Assembly (NCBI GenBank): GCA_031291725.1
Contig: JARLIM010000017.1
Span: 62,001 to 126,000 of the forward strand
Source of the DNA: Acetobacteraceae bacterium
Lineage (GTDB): Bacteria > Pseudomonadota > Alphaproteobacteria > Acetobacterales > Acetobacteraceae
DNA: 64,000 nucleotides
Direction: 5' to 3'
A model generated the notes under the pieces. That model did no database searches, had not been told where the DNA came from, and saw nothing but the letters and a program-made list of their open reading frames with translations. Positions 24,456 through 32,476 of the stretch are shown one piece after another; within the stretch, counting starts at the first letter, position 1; each line of letters opens with the position of its first letter. The position numbers and the translations under genes were made by a program.

Positions 24456-25412
24456 ATGACCCAGCACCGCATTCCCGCCACCCCTGAAACCTGCCGGTGG
24501 GGGCTGTTCGATGCCGCGTTTCCGCCGCTGCTCACCATCGCATCCGGTGAGAGCGTGGTGCTGGAATGTGTCTCGGCAGGCGGCGCGGAATGCCTGCCGC
24601 CGCCGGAACTCGGGCTGAGCGTGCCACCGGCCATGCGCGCCATTCACGCGGGCCTGCCGCGTGGCCCCGGTCACATCCTCACCGGCCCGGTCGCCGTGGC
24701 GGGGGCTGAACCGGGCGATATGCTCGAAGTGCGCATCGACCGGATCGAGCTTGGCAATGATTGGGGCTTTTGCGGCTTCCGCCCGCTCGGCGGCACGCTG
24801 CCGGAGGATTTCCCCGAGCGGTTCATCACCTTCCCCACCGTGGACCGCGACCGCATGACCTGCCGGATGCCCTACGGCCTGGAATTGCCACTCGCCCCGT
24901 TCTTCGGCGTCATGGGTGTCGCCCCGCCGCCGGTCTATGGCGCCATCTCCACCATTCAGCCGCGCGAGCATGGCGGCAATCTCGATAATAAGGAACTCAC
25001 CGCAGGCAGCACATTGTTCCTGCCGGTGCACGCGCCCGGCGCATTGTTCTCAGCCGGTGACGGTCATGGCGTGCAGGGCGATGGCGAGGTGTGCATCAAT
25101 GCCCTCGAAATCTGCCTCACCGGCACCTTCACCCTGATTCTGCACAAAAACCCCGGCGCCGCCCCGCTGCTCGCCTATCCGCGCGCCGAGACGCCCACGC
25201 ATTACATCTCCATGGGGATGAACGCCGATCTCGATCTGGCGATGAAGCAGGCCTTGCGGGAAATGATCGCCTTCATCTGCGCCCGCTCCAATTTGTCGCG
25301 GCAGGAGGCGTATCAGCTCTGCTCATTGGCGGTGGATTTCCGCGTCACCCAAACCGTCAATGGCGAACAGGGCGTGCATGGCATGCTGCGCAAGGGGCTG
25401 CTTTTTGCCTGA
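24456..25412 (+). CDS. Acetamidase/formamidase family protein
   Basis: This 318-residue enzyme is of the FmdA/AmdA family, which hydrolyses formamide or acetamide to ammonia and the acid. Family features include GHILTGPVAVAGAEPGDMLEVRI, the metal-site region PREHGGNLDNKEL near residue 170, FSAGDGHGVQGDGEVC near 200, and DFRVTQTVNGEQGVHG at the C-terminus. It is the third amide hydrolase in the window and fits nitrogen scavenging. AGAGG precedes the ATG. It appears monocistronic. Confidence 0.92.
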   Translation: MTQHRIPATPETCRWGLFDAAFPPLLTIASGESVVLECVSAGGAECLPPPELGLSVPPAMRAIHAGLPRGPGHILTGPVAVAGAEPGDMLEVRIDRIELGNDWGFCGFRPLGGTLPEDFPERFITFPTVDRDRMTCRMPYGLELPLAPFFGVMGVAPPPVYGAISTIQPREHGGNLDNKELTAGSTLFLPVHAPGALFSAGDGHGVQGDGEVCINALEICLTGTFTLILHKNPGAAPLLAYPRAETPTHYISMGMNADLDLAMKQALREMIAFICARSNLSRQEAYQLCSLAVDFRVTQTVNGEQGVHGMLRKGLLFA

Positions 25413-25499
25413 ATCGGCTGCGCAATTGCTGCGATTCAACCCGTTGATCAGATTCAACATCTTGGGGCGCAATCGAAGTTGTCCACAACTTTTTGATTC
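25411..25499. promoter_or_regulatory. Cluster of four GANTC methylation sites upstream of gcrA
   Basis: GANTC occurs at 25411-25415, 25433-25437, 25451-25455 and 25495-25499, four sites in 89 bp. CcrM methylates GANTC in alphaproteobacteria, and GcrA binds promoters in a methylation-sensitive way, so this looks like a cell-cycle-controlled promoter. A near-FNR-box (TTGATCAGATTCAA, one mismatch) overlaps it at 25444-25457. Confidence 0.6.
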
Positions 25500-25534
25500 C
25501 GTTCCGCGATCTTCTGTTGAGTGAATTCGACGCT

Positions 25535-25560
25535 CTCTGCTACTGTATCTTGTAGCAGAG
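25535..25560 (+). promoter_or_regulatory. Inverted repeat directly upstream of gcrA
   Basis: CTCTGCTAC and GTAGCAGAG are perfect 9-bp arms around an 8-nt loop, ending 19 bp before the gcrA start codon and just before the GGGGA ribosome-binding site. It could be a repressor operator or a leader hairpin influencing translation. No specific binder is known to me. Confidence 0.5.
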
Positions 25561-25579
25561 ACGGGGCGGGGACCTAGAT

Positions 25580-26095
25580 ATGGATTGGACTGACGAGGCA
25601 ATTGCGCGCCTTCGGGCGTTGTGGGACGAAGGTCATTCCACGGCTGAAATTGGTCGCCGCATGTCGGTTTCCAAGAATGCCGTTGTGGGCAAGGCCCACC
25701 GCCTCAACCTTCCCGCCCGCCCTTCGCCAATCCGTCGCGATGCTGCCGCCACGGCGCGTGCCGCAGCCCCGCGTCGTGTGACCGGCCCGACCTTGCCGCC
25801 GTTGCCAGCCTCGCTGGAGGAGGCGCCTGCGCCGGAAGTGGTGCTGCCGCCGCCGCCTGTGGTTCCCGTCCGCGCTGTGCAGCCGCCTGCGCCGCGTCCG
25901 ATTCCGGCGCCGCTGCGGGCTGTGGCGGCCTCGCGCAGCCGCAATCTCACCTGCTGCTGGCCCATTGGCGAACCCGGCACCAAGAGCTTCCGCTTCTGCG
26001 ATGCCGATGCCGCGTCCGGCAAGCCCTATTGCGGCGAGCATGCCCAACTCGCTTATGTGAAGGTCCGCGACCGTCGGGATGAAGCGGCCGCCTGA
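25580..26095 (+). CDS. gcrA: Cell-cycle regulator GcrA
   Basis: GcrA binds sigma-70 RNA polymerase and activates promoters bearing methylated GANTC sites, controlling the cell cycle. The 171-residue protein begins with the conserved DNA-binding domain (MDWTDEAIARLRALWDEGHS, IGRRMSVSKNAVVGKAHRLNLP). A Pro/Ala-rich linker (residues 48-120) leads to the C-terminal CCWPIGEPGTKSFRFC...PYCGEHAQLAY cysteine-rich sigma-interacting domain. It is monocistronic, with a strong terminator. Confidence 0.95.
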   Translation: MDWTDEAIARLRALWDEGHSTAEIGRRMSVSKNAVVGKAHRLNLPARPSPIRRDAAATARAAAPRRVTGPTLPPLPASLEEAPAPEVVLPPPPVVPVRAVQPPAPRPIPAPLRAVAASRSRNLTCCWPIGEPGTKSFRFCDADAASGKPYCGEHAQLAYVKVRDRRDEAAA

Positions 26096-26129
26096 CCGTC
26101 TTCCCGGAACGTTACAATCTAAGCTATTG

Positions 26130-26161
26130 AAAAGCCTCGCTCCGCCCAGAGCGGGGCTTTT
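26130..26161 (+). terminator. Rho-independent terminator of gcrA
   Basis: AAAAGCCTCGCTC and GAGCGGGGCTTTT form a GC-rich stem with a T-G wobble and a 6-nt loop, followed by T-rich sequence (TTTTGATTTT). It lies 34 bp after the gcrA stop and separates it from the cytochrome oxidase operon. Confidence 0.9.
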
Positions 26162-26188
26162 GATTTTATCGTGAGTGTTCAATCTATC

Positions 26189-26202
26189 TTGATCTAGATC
26201 AA
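26189..26202. promoter_or_regulatory. FNR/FixK-type box upstream of the cytochrome c oxidase operon
   Basis: TTGATCTAGATCAA is a perfect 14-bp palindrome that matches the FNR/Anr/FixK consensus TTGAT-N4-ATCAA at all ten fixed bases. It lies 71 bp before the ctaC start. It implies oxygen-dependent control of the aa3-type oxidase by an FNR/FixK-family regulator. Confidence 0.8.
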
Positions 26203-26273
26203 TGTCAGGAGTAGCCAGGGGTAAAGCAGGGCAGGGCAGGCCTACCGTGCGACTTAATGGGTGGATTCGAGCA

Positions 26274-27131
26274 ATGCGGTTTGACGCGCGGCGCTTTGCC
26301 GTTCTTGGTTTTGTTGCGCTTTGCATGTTGGTGCTGGCACCGGCGGCGATGGCAGAAATGCCGCGTCCCTGGGAGATGGGCTTCCAGGCACCAGCCAGCC
26401 CGGTGATGGAGCGCCTGACCGGCCTGCACAATCTTGTGCTGATCATCATCACCACCATCACGGTTTTCGTGGCGGTTTTGCTGGTCTATGTGATGTTTCG
26501 CTACAATGCGAAGCGCAATCCGGTCGCCAGTCGCACCAGCCACAACACCGTCATCGAAGTGCTCTGGACGGTCATCCCGGTGCTCATCCTGGTGGTGATC
26601 GCCATCCCGAGCTTCCGTCTGGTCTATTTCGAAGACCGTACGACTACGCCGGACATGACCATCAAGGTCACGGGCCACCAGTGGTATTGGGAATATGATT
26701 ACGGCGATGCGGCCAAGGTCGATTTCAGCAGCCACATCGTGGCCGATGAAGACCTGAAGCCCGGCCAGATGCGCCTGCTGGATGTGGACAACCAACTGGT
26801 GGTTCCTGCCGGCAAGAACATCCGTATTCTGACCACCTCTGCCGACGTGATCCATTCCTTCTTCATTCCAAGCCTGGGCGTGCAGCGTTACGCCATTCCG
26901 GGCCGCACCATCGAAACCTGGTTCCGCGTTGACGCACCGGGCACCTATTACGGTGAGTGCAACCAGATTTGCGGCACCAACCATTCCTTCATGCCGATCT
27001 CGGTCAAGGCCGTGCCGGAGAAGGAATTTGAAGCCTGGCTGGTGGAAGCGAAGACCAAGTTTGCGGATGCCACGCCGGCCGCCGCGGCGCCTGCCGCAGC
27101 CCCGGTTCAGCTTGCCGCCATTTCCCATTGA
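26274..27131 (+). CDS. ctaC: Cytochrome c oxidase subunit II (aa3-type)
   Basis: Subunit II carries the CuA centre that accepts electrons from cytochrome c. The 285-residue product has a signal peptide ending at AMA near residue 26, two transmembrane helices (about 50-75 and 90-115), and the electron-entry aromatic region GHQWYWEYDY. The CuA ligands are seen in DVIHSFFIPSLG and GECNQICGTNHSFMPI. The ATG at 26274 fits the signal peptide; in-frame upstream starts (GTG 26247, 26202) would include the FNR box. It is the first gene of the operon. Confidence 0.94.
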   Translation: MRFDARRFAVLGFVALCMLVLAPAAMAEMPRPWEMGFQAPASPVMERLTGLHNLVLIIITTITVFVAVLLVYVMFRYNAKRNPVASRTSHNTVIEVLWTVIPVLILVVIAIPSFRLVYFEDRTTTPDMTIKVTGHQWYWEYDYGDAAKVDFSSHIVADEDLKPGQMRLLDVDNQLVVPAGKNIRILTTSADVIHSFFIPSLGVQRYAIPGRTIETWFRVDAPGTYYGECNQICGTNHSFMPISVKAVPEKEFEAWLVEAKTKFADATPAAAAPAAAPVQLAAISH

Positions 27132-27159
27132 TCCCGCGCTTCGTGCAGGAGACTGACCA

Positions 27160-28773
27160 ATGACCGCTACCGCTCACGACCATGCCCATGATGGGCATGG
27201 CCACGACCATCACCACGATCACAAGCCGGGCTTCGTTCAGCGTTGGCTGATGAGCACCAACCATAAAGACATCGGCACGCTCTATCTGATCTTCTCCGTC
27301 TGTGGCGGTCTGATCGGTGGTTCGCTGTCGATGTGGATGCGCTGGCAGCTGATGCATCCGGGCTCCCACCACATGGTGGACGGCAACGAGTGGAACCAGG
27401 TTGTCACCTCGCATGGTCTGTTGATGATTTTCTACATGGTGATGCCCGGCATCATCGGTGGTTTCGGCAACTGGTTCGTGCCGCTGATGATCGGCGCGCC
27501 CGATATGGCCTTCCCGCGTCTGAACAACATCTCGTTCTGGCTGCTGGTGCCGTCGCTGTTCCTGGTGCTGCTCGCCTTCTTCACGGGTGACAGCGGCGCT
27601 CCGGGTTGGACGCTGTATCCGCCGCTCTCGAACTCCACCTACACGCCGGGTCCGTCGCTGGATTACACGCTGTTCGCGTTGCATCTGGCCGGTATCTCGT
27701 CGCTGCTCGGTGCGATCAACTTCATCACCACCATCTTCAACATGCGCGCGCCGGGCATGACCCTGCACAAGATGCCGCTGTTCGTGTGGTCCATCCTGGT
27801 GACGGCGTTCCTGCTGCTGCTCTCGGTGCCGGTGCTGGCCGGTGCGATCACCATGCTGATCACCGACCGTAACTTCGGCACGTCGTTCTTCGACCCCGCC
27901 GGTGGTGGCGATCCGGTGCTGTTCCAGCATCTGTTCTGGTTCTTCGGCCATCCCGAAGTCTACATCATGATCCTGCCGGGCTTCGGCATCATCAGCCACA
28001 TCATCTCAACCTTCTCGAAGAAGCCGGTGTTCGGCTATCTCGGCATGGCCTATGCGATGGTGGCCATTGGTGTCGTCGGCTTCGTGGTGTGGGCGCATCA
28101 CATGTTCCTCTCGGGCATGGAAGTCGATACCCGCGCCTACTTCATGGCGGCGACGATGATCATCGCGGTGCCGACCGGCATCAAGATCTTCTCGTGGATC
28201 GCCACCATGTGGGGCGGCTCGATCGAGCTGAAGACCCCGATGATCTGGGCGATTGGCTTCATCTTCCTGTTCACCGTCGGCGGCGTGACCGGCGTGGTGC
28301 TGTCCAATGCCGGTCTCGATCAGGCGCTGCACAACACCTATTACGTCATCGCGCATTTCCATTACGTGCTGTCGCTGGGGGCGGTGTTCTCGATGTTTGC
28401 CGGGTTCTACTATTGGGTCGGCAAGATGAGCGGCTACCAGTATCCGGAGACCCTCGGGAAGATCCATTTCTGGGTCACGTTCATCGGCGTGAACCTGACG
28501 TTCTTCCCGATGCACTTCCTGGGTCTGGCCGGCATGCCGCGTCGTTACCTCGACTATCCGGAAGCCTTTGCGGGGTGGAACTACGTCTCCTCCATCGGTG
28601 CCTTCATCGCGGGGTTCTCGGTGCTGATCTTCCTGGTTGTGGTGTTCATCACCTTCACCTCGAAGAAGAAGGTTCCGGCCAATCAGTGGGGCGAGGGTGC
28701 GACGACTTTGGAATGGACGGTCTCCTCGCCGCCATCCTTCCACACCTTCGAAGAACTCCCGCGCGTTAACTAA
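27160..28773 (+). CDS. ctaD: Cytochrome c oxidase subunit I (aa3-type)
   Basis: This is the catalytic subunit with haem a, haem a3 and CuB; 537 residues and twelve membrane helices. The CuB/Tyr crosslink motif is [21 protein letters not shown]. The D-channel motif [20 protein letters not shown] and the haem-ligand region [13 protein letters not shown] are intact. The N-terminal 22 residues are a His/Asp-rich tail ([17 protein letters not shown]) that may bind metal. AGGAG precedes the ATG. It lies in the ctaCDB-coxF-ctaGE-SURF1 operon. Confidence 0.97.
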   Translation: MTATAHDHAHDGHGHDHHHDHKPGFVQRWLMSTNHKDIGTLYLIFSVCGGLIGGSLSMWMRWQLMHPGSHHMVDGNEWNQVVTSHGLLMIFYMVMPGIIGGFGNWFVPLMIGAPDMAFPRLNNISFWLLVPSLFLVLLAFFTGDSGAPGWTLYPPLSNSTYTPGPSLDYTLFALHLAGISSLLGAINFITTIFNMRAPGMTLHKMPLFVWSILVTAFLLLLSVPVLAGAITMLITDRNFGTSFFDPAGGGDPVLFQHLFWFFGHPEVYIMILPGFGIISHIISTFSKKPVFGYLGMAYAMVAIGVVGFVVWAHHMFLSGMEVDTRAYFMAATMIIAVPTGIKIFSWIATMWGGSIELKTPMIWAIGFIFLFTVGGVTGVVLSNAGLDQALHNTYYVIAHFHYVLSLGAVFSMFAGFYYWVGKMSGYQYPETLGKIHFWVTFIGVNLTFFPMHFLGLAGMPRRYLDYPEAFAGWNYVSSIGAFIAGFSVLIFLVVVFITFTSKKKVPANQWGEGATTLEWTVSSPPSFHTFEELPRVN

Positions 28774-28793
28774 GAACGGTCATAGCATCCACC

Positions 28794-29765
28794 ATGCAGG
28801 CACATTCAGACGCTCTGGCCATCAGCGATGTGGGGGGAGATTCGCTCTCCCCCCTGGTCGGCTCCATCGCGACGGGGAACAATTCCACCGCGCGGGATTG
28901 GCTGATGATGCTCAAGCCGCGGGTTGTTCTGCTGGTGGTGTTCACCGGGCTGGCGGGCTTGCTGGTGGCGCCGGGGCGTATCAACCCGGTGCTCGCCTTC
29001 GCCGCCATGTTGTGCATCGCGCTTGGCGCGGGTGCCTCGGGTGCGATCAATATGTGGTTCGACCGCGACATCGACGCGGTGATGAAGCGCACGGCCAAGC
29101 GTCCGATCCCGTCGGGTCGGATCGCGCCGGATGATGCGCTGGGCTATGGCGTGTTCCTGGCGGTCGCATCGGTGATCATGATGGGGCTGGCCACCAACTG
29201 GTTTGCGGCGATGCTGCTGACCGGCTCGATTTTCTACTACGTCGTCATCTACACCATGTGGCTCAAGCGCCGCACGCCGCAGAACATCGTCATCGGCGGT
29301 GCCGCCGGTGCCTTCCCACCGCTGATCGGCTGGGCGGCGGTGACGGGCTCGCTGTCGGCGATGCCGCTGATCCTGTTCGGCATGATCTTCATGTGGACGC
29401 CGCCGCATTTCTGGTCGCTCTCGCTCTGGGCGCATGAGGATTACAAGCGCGCCGGCGTTCCGATGCTGCCGGTGGTGGCGGGTGCAAAAGAAACTCGTCG
29501 CCAGATTCTGCTCTACACCATCGCGATGGTGCCGTTCACCCTGCTGCCCTGGTATCTCGGCTATAGCGGCCCGGTCTATGGCGTCACGGCGCTGCTGCTG
29601 GGCCTGTGGTTCCTGTTCGATGCGTGGCGCGTCTACACCGACAAGCAGGACGCCACCGGCGTCAGCCTGACCGGCGATAAGCCTGCCAAAACCTGTTTCA
29701 AATATTCCATCCTGTATCTCTTCGCCCTGTTTGGCGCGGTGTATGTTGATTGGGCAGTACGCTGA
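28794..29765 (+). CDS. ctaB: Protoheme IX farnesyltransferase (haem O synthase)
   Basis: CtaB adds a farnesyl group to haem B to make haem O, the precursor of haem A for the oxidase. The 323-residue UbiA-family membrane protein has the prenyl-diphosphate/Mg site NMWFDRDIDAVMKRTAKRP near residue 83 and the second loop HFWSLSLWAHEDYKRAGVPM. About nine membrane helices. A polar N-terminus of 35 residues precedes the first span. It overlaps the next gene by one base (TGATG). Confidence 0.95.
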   Translation: MQAHSDALAISDVGGDSLSPLVGSIATGNNSTARDWLMMLKPRVVLLVVFTGLAGLLVAPGRINPVLAFAAMLCIALGAGASGAINMWFDRDIDAVMKRTAKRPIPSGRIAPDDALGYGVFLAVASVIMMGLATNWFAAMLLTGSIFYYVVIYTMWLKRRTPQNIVIGGAAGAFPPLIGWAAVTGSLSAMPLILFGMIFMWTPPHFWSLSLWAHEDYKRAGVPMLPVVAGAKETRRQILLYTIAMVPFTLLPWYLGYSGPVYGVTALLLGLWFLFDAWRVYTDKQDATGVSLTGDKPAKTCFKYSILYLFALFGAVYVDWAVR

Positions 29766-29929
29766 TGACCGATTTTCCGCCTCCACTGTCGCGTGAAGAA
29801 TCCCTGGCGCTGGGCAAGCGCCGCCGGGGTCGTAACATCGCGATGCTGATCGCCTTGGTGTCGGTGTCGGCGCTGTTTTACGCGATCTCGATGGTCAAGA
29901 TGCACGCTCATATCGGCGGTGCCGGGTGA
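29765..29929 (+). CDS. Small CoxF-like single-pass membrane protein of the oxidase operon
   Basis: This 54-residue protein fills the gap between ctaB and ctaG. A basic N-terminus (SREESLALGKRRRGRN) precedes one transmembrane helix (IAMLIALVSVSALFYAISMV), followed by a short KMHAH tail. Its size, topology and position match the CoxF/CtaF-type small proteins of alphaproteobacterial oxidase operons, whose role is unclear. Starts and stops overlap both neighbours, supporting translation by coupling. Confidence 0.8.
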   Translation: MTDFPPPLSREESLALGKRRRGRNIAMLIALVSVSALFYAISMVKMHAHIGGAG

Positions 29930-30528
29930 GCGGCAGGCGCGGCAACACTCTGCTCGGGCTGGCACTGGTCTGCACCATCGTTGGAATGGTCGGCCTGTCC
30001 TTTGCCGCCGTGCCGCTCTATCGCGCCTTTTGTGCGGCGACGGGCTATGCCGGCACGCCCGATATCAGCGGTCGCGCGGCACCCAAGCTGGCCGAGAATG
30101 GCCGCGCACAGATGATCACCGTGGAGTTCGATGCCAACACGCATCCGAATCTGCCATGGAGCTTTGGCCCCGATCAGCACGCCATCACCCTGCCGCTCGG
30201 CCAGGATCAGGTCGCCTATTACCACGCCACCAACACCAGCGGCACCGCGATCAAGGGCGTGGCTCTCTACAATGTCACCCCGGACAAAGTGGGCAAGTAT
30301 TTCCATAAGACCGCCTGCTTCTGCTTCAACGAACAGACGCTCAAGCCGGGTCAGGCGATGGAGTTTCCGCTCAGCTTCTGGGTCGATCCGGCGATTGCCG
30401 ACGATCCGAACACCGCCGACGTGAAGACGATCACGCTCAGCTACACCTTCTTCCGCGCTGCTGACGATCCGGCTTTTCAGGCCGCATTGGCAACCGCCGG
30501 GCCGCATGTCGGGCCGCTGGTGCGATGA
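29926..30528 (+). CDS. ctaG: Cytochrome c oxidase assembly protein CtaG/Cox11
   Basis: Cox11 inserts copper into the CuB site of subunit I. The 200-residue protein has one N-terminal membrane helix (LLGLALVCTIVGMVGLSFAAV), then a periplasmic immunoglobulin-like domain with the copper-binding FHKTACFCFNEQTL motif near residue 130. The start is a GTG that overlaps the preceding stop (GTGA). Motif and length are typical. Confidence 0.95.
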   Translation: MSGRRGNTLLGLALVCTIVGMVGLSFAAVPLYRAFCAATGYAGTPDISGRAAPKLAENGRAQMITVEFDANTHPNLPWSFGPDQHAITLPLGQDQVAYYHATNTSGTAIKGVALYNVTPDKVGKYFHKTACFCFNEQTLKPGQAMEFPLSFWVDPAIADDPNTADVKTITLSYTFFRAADDPAFQAALATAGPHVGPLVR

Positions 30529-30598
30529 GCGCGTTCACCCTTTGCCACCCTAAGCCGCCCAGCCGGGCACGCCTGTCAGATCTGACCACGAGGACACC

Positions 30599-31450
30599 AT
30601 GAGCAACGATTCCCACGGCGCCGTTCTCTATTCCCCATCGGGATTGAAGCAGCCCTATCATCTGGTCGATCCGTCGATTTGGCCGCTCACCGGCGCGCTC
30701 GGTGCCGGGCTGACATTGTTCGGCGTTGTCCAGGCTGCCCATTTCGGCACCTATGCCTATCTCTATGCCGGCCTCGCCGCGGTGCTGGCCACCATGTTCT
30801 TCTGGTGGCGCGATGTGATCAAGGAGAGCAGCACGCCGGGCATGCACTCCACCATCGTCCGCCTTGGCCTGCGCTATGGCATGGCGCTGTTCATCTCGTC
30901 GGAAGTGATGTTCTTCGTTGCCTTCTTCTGGGGAAATTTCCACTTCGCGCTGTTCCCGTCTCACGTGCTGGGCGCGGAAATTCCGGCTTGGCCGCCGACC
31001 GGTGTGCACACCTTCGACCCGTTCGGCCTGCCGCTGCTGAACACGATGATCCTGCTGCTCTCGGGCTGCACCGTCACCTGGGCGCATCACGCGCTGCTCG
31101 AAGGTGATCGCAAGGGTCTGGTGCGTGGTCTCGCGTTGACGGTTCTGCTCGGTCTGACCTTCACCACCTGTCAGGCGATGGAATATTCCGAGGCACCGTT
31201 CGCCTTCAACGGCGGCGGCATCTATTCCTCGATCTTCTTCCTCGCCACCGGCTTCCACGGCTTCCACGTCATTGTCGGCACGATCTTCCTGGCCGTCTGC
31301 CTCGTGCGCGCCATCAAGGGCGAATTCACCGTGGAGAAGCATTTCGGCTTCGAAGCCGCCGCCTGGTATTGGCATTTCGTCGACGTTGTGTGGCTGTTCC
31401 TCTACGTCGCGATCTACCTGGCCGGTCGCGGCTCGGCGCTGGCTGGCTGA
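30599..31450 (+). CDS. ctaE: Cytochrome c oxidase subunit III
   Basis: Subunit III stabilises the oxidase and its proton uptake. The 283-residue protein has seven predicted helices and family motifs HLVDPSIWPLTGA, RYGMALFISSEVMFFVAFFW, THHALLEGD-like THWAHHALLEG region, and GFHGFHVIVGTIFL, ending in AAAWYWHFVDVVWLFLYVAI. A 70-bp gap precedes it, containing the palindrome GTCAGATCTGAC (30575-30586); it is otherwise in line with the operon. Confidence 0.96.
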   Translation: MSNDSHGAVLYSPSGLKQPYHLVDPSIWPLTGALGAGLTLFGVVQAAHFGTYAYLYAGLAAVLATMFFWWRDVIKESSTPGMHSTIVRLGLRYGMALFISSEVMFFVAFFWGNFHFALFPSHVLGAEIPAWPPTGVHTFDPFGLPLLNTMILLLSGCTVTWAHHALLEGDRKGLVRGLALTVLLGLTFTTCQAMEYSEAPFAFNGGGIYSSIFFLATGFHGFHVIVGTIFLAVCLVRAIKGEFTVEKHFGFEAAAWYWHFVDVVWLFLYVAIYLAGRGSALAG

Positions 31451-31460
31451 TCGCCCGCTC

Positions 31461-31808
31461 GTGACACAACCTTCGCTGTTGAAAATTGCCCTGACCCAGT
31501 GCTGTCCGCGCTGCGGTCGGGGCAAATTGTTTTCCGGCCTGCTCACCGTGCGTGAGCGCTGTGACGTCTGCGGTCTGGACCTGAACAAGCACGCCGCCGG
31601 AGATGGTCCGGTGGTGCTGGTGATGCTGGTTCTCGGCACCATCCTGGTGGTGTCCGCCTTTTATGTGGACATTCATTTCGAGCCGCCGCTCTGGGTGCAC
31701 GCCATTGTGTGGCCGGTGGTCGGTCTGCCCTTGGCGCTGCTGCTGATGCGCCCTTTGAAGGCGCTGTTTGTCGCACTACAATTGCGGCACAACACCCCGG
31801 ATATCTGA
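31461..31808 (+). CDS. DUF983 family small membrane protein
   Basis: The protein has 115 residues with a zinc-ribbon-like N-terminus (CPRCGRGKLFSGLL and CDVCGLDL) followed by two membrane helices. It belongs to DUF983, a family found almost always beside ctaE and SURF1 in alphaproteobacteria and presumed to aid oxidase biogenesis. I chose the GTG at 31461, just before the conserved region; the frame is open far upstream inside ctaE. No biochemical role is known. Confidence 0.82.
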   Translation: MTQPSLLKIALTQCCPRCGRGKLFSGLLTVRERCDVCGLDLNKHAAGDGPVVLVMLVLGTILVVSAFYVDIHFEPPLWVHAIVWPVVGLPLALLLMRPLKALFVALQLRHNTPDI

Positions 31809-31810
31809 AC

Positions 31811-32476
31811 ATGCCCCGCCGCCTGATGGTTCCGGCGATCTCCACGCTGGTGATGCTGGTGATTCTGATCTCGCTCGGCATCTGGCAGCTCGAACGCCGG
31901 GCCTGGAAACTCGCGCTGCTCGCCCAGATCGACGCCGCCGAAACCCATGCCGCCATCCCGATGCCCAGCCTGCCGCAGCCGTTTCAGAAGGTGCGGCTGG
32001 AGGGGCGTTTGCGCACCGATCTGCAAGCCTCCTATGGTTTCGACGTGCGCGACGGACGGCCCGGCACGCAGTTGATCGTGCCGATGGAGCGCGACGGGCA
32101 GCCGACCGTGCTGGTTGATCTCGGCTTCCTGCCCGATGCCGCTTTGCATCCGTTTCCGCTGCAATCGCAGGCGGTGGAGGGCTTCATCCGTCCGGCCGAG
32201 CATGCCGGCATGCTGGCCGCCACCGACAACCCGGCACAGCGGCGCTTCTACACGCTGGACCCTGCGGCCATCGGTGCCTCCCTCGGTGAGACCAATGTCG
32301 CGCCCTACACGTTGATCGTCTTGGGGCCGGTGGTGGCAGGCCAGATACCCGAACCGTCACATGCCATGCCGCGCCCGCCGAATGATCATCTCAATTATGC
32401 CTTCACCTGGTTCGGTTTTGCCGTCACCTTATCGGTGATCTTTGTCCTCTATGCCCGGAAATCCCGCCGATCATGA
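31811..32476 (+). CDS. SURF1 family cytochrome oxidase biogenesis protein
   Basis: SURF1 (Shy1) supports haem A insertion into subunit I. The 221-residue protein has two membrane helices at its ends (residues 6-22 and 192-212) flanking a periplasmic domain. The conserved LGIWQLERRAWKLALLAQI, DVRDGRPGTQLIVPM, VDLGFLP and NDHLNYAFTWFGFA are present. It begins 2 bp after the DUF983 stop and overlaps the peptidase gene by ATGA. Confidence 0.93.
   Translation: MPRRLMVPAISTLVMLVILISLGIWQLERRAWKLALLAQIDAAETHAAIPMPSLPQPFQKVRLEGRLRTDLQASYGFDVRDGRPGTQLIVPMERDGQPTVLVDLGFLPDAALHPFPLQSQAVEGFIRPAEHAGMLAATDNPAQRRFYTLDPAAIGASLGETNVAPYTLIVLGPVVAGQIPEPSHAMPRPPNDHLNYAFTWFGFAVTLSVIFVLYARKSRRS

Noticed and set aside
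25444..25457. FNR-like box TTGATCAGATTCAA upstream of gcrA
   Set aside because: It has one mismatch and overlaps two GANTC-rich stretches; too weak to call on its own.
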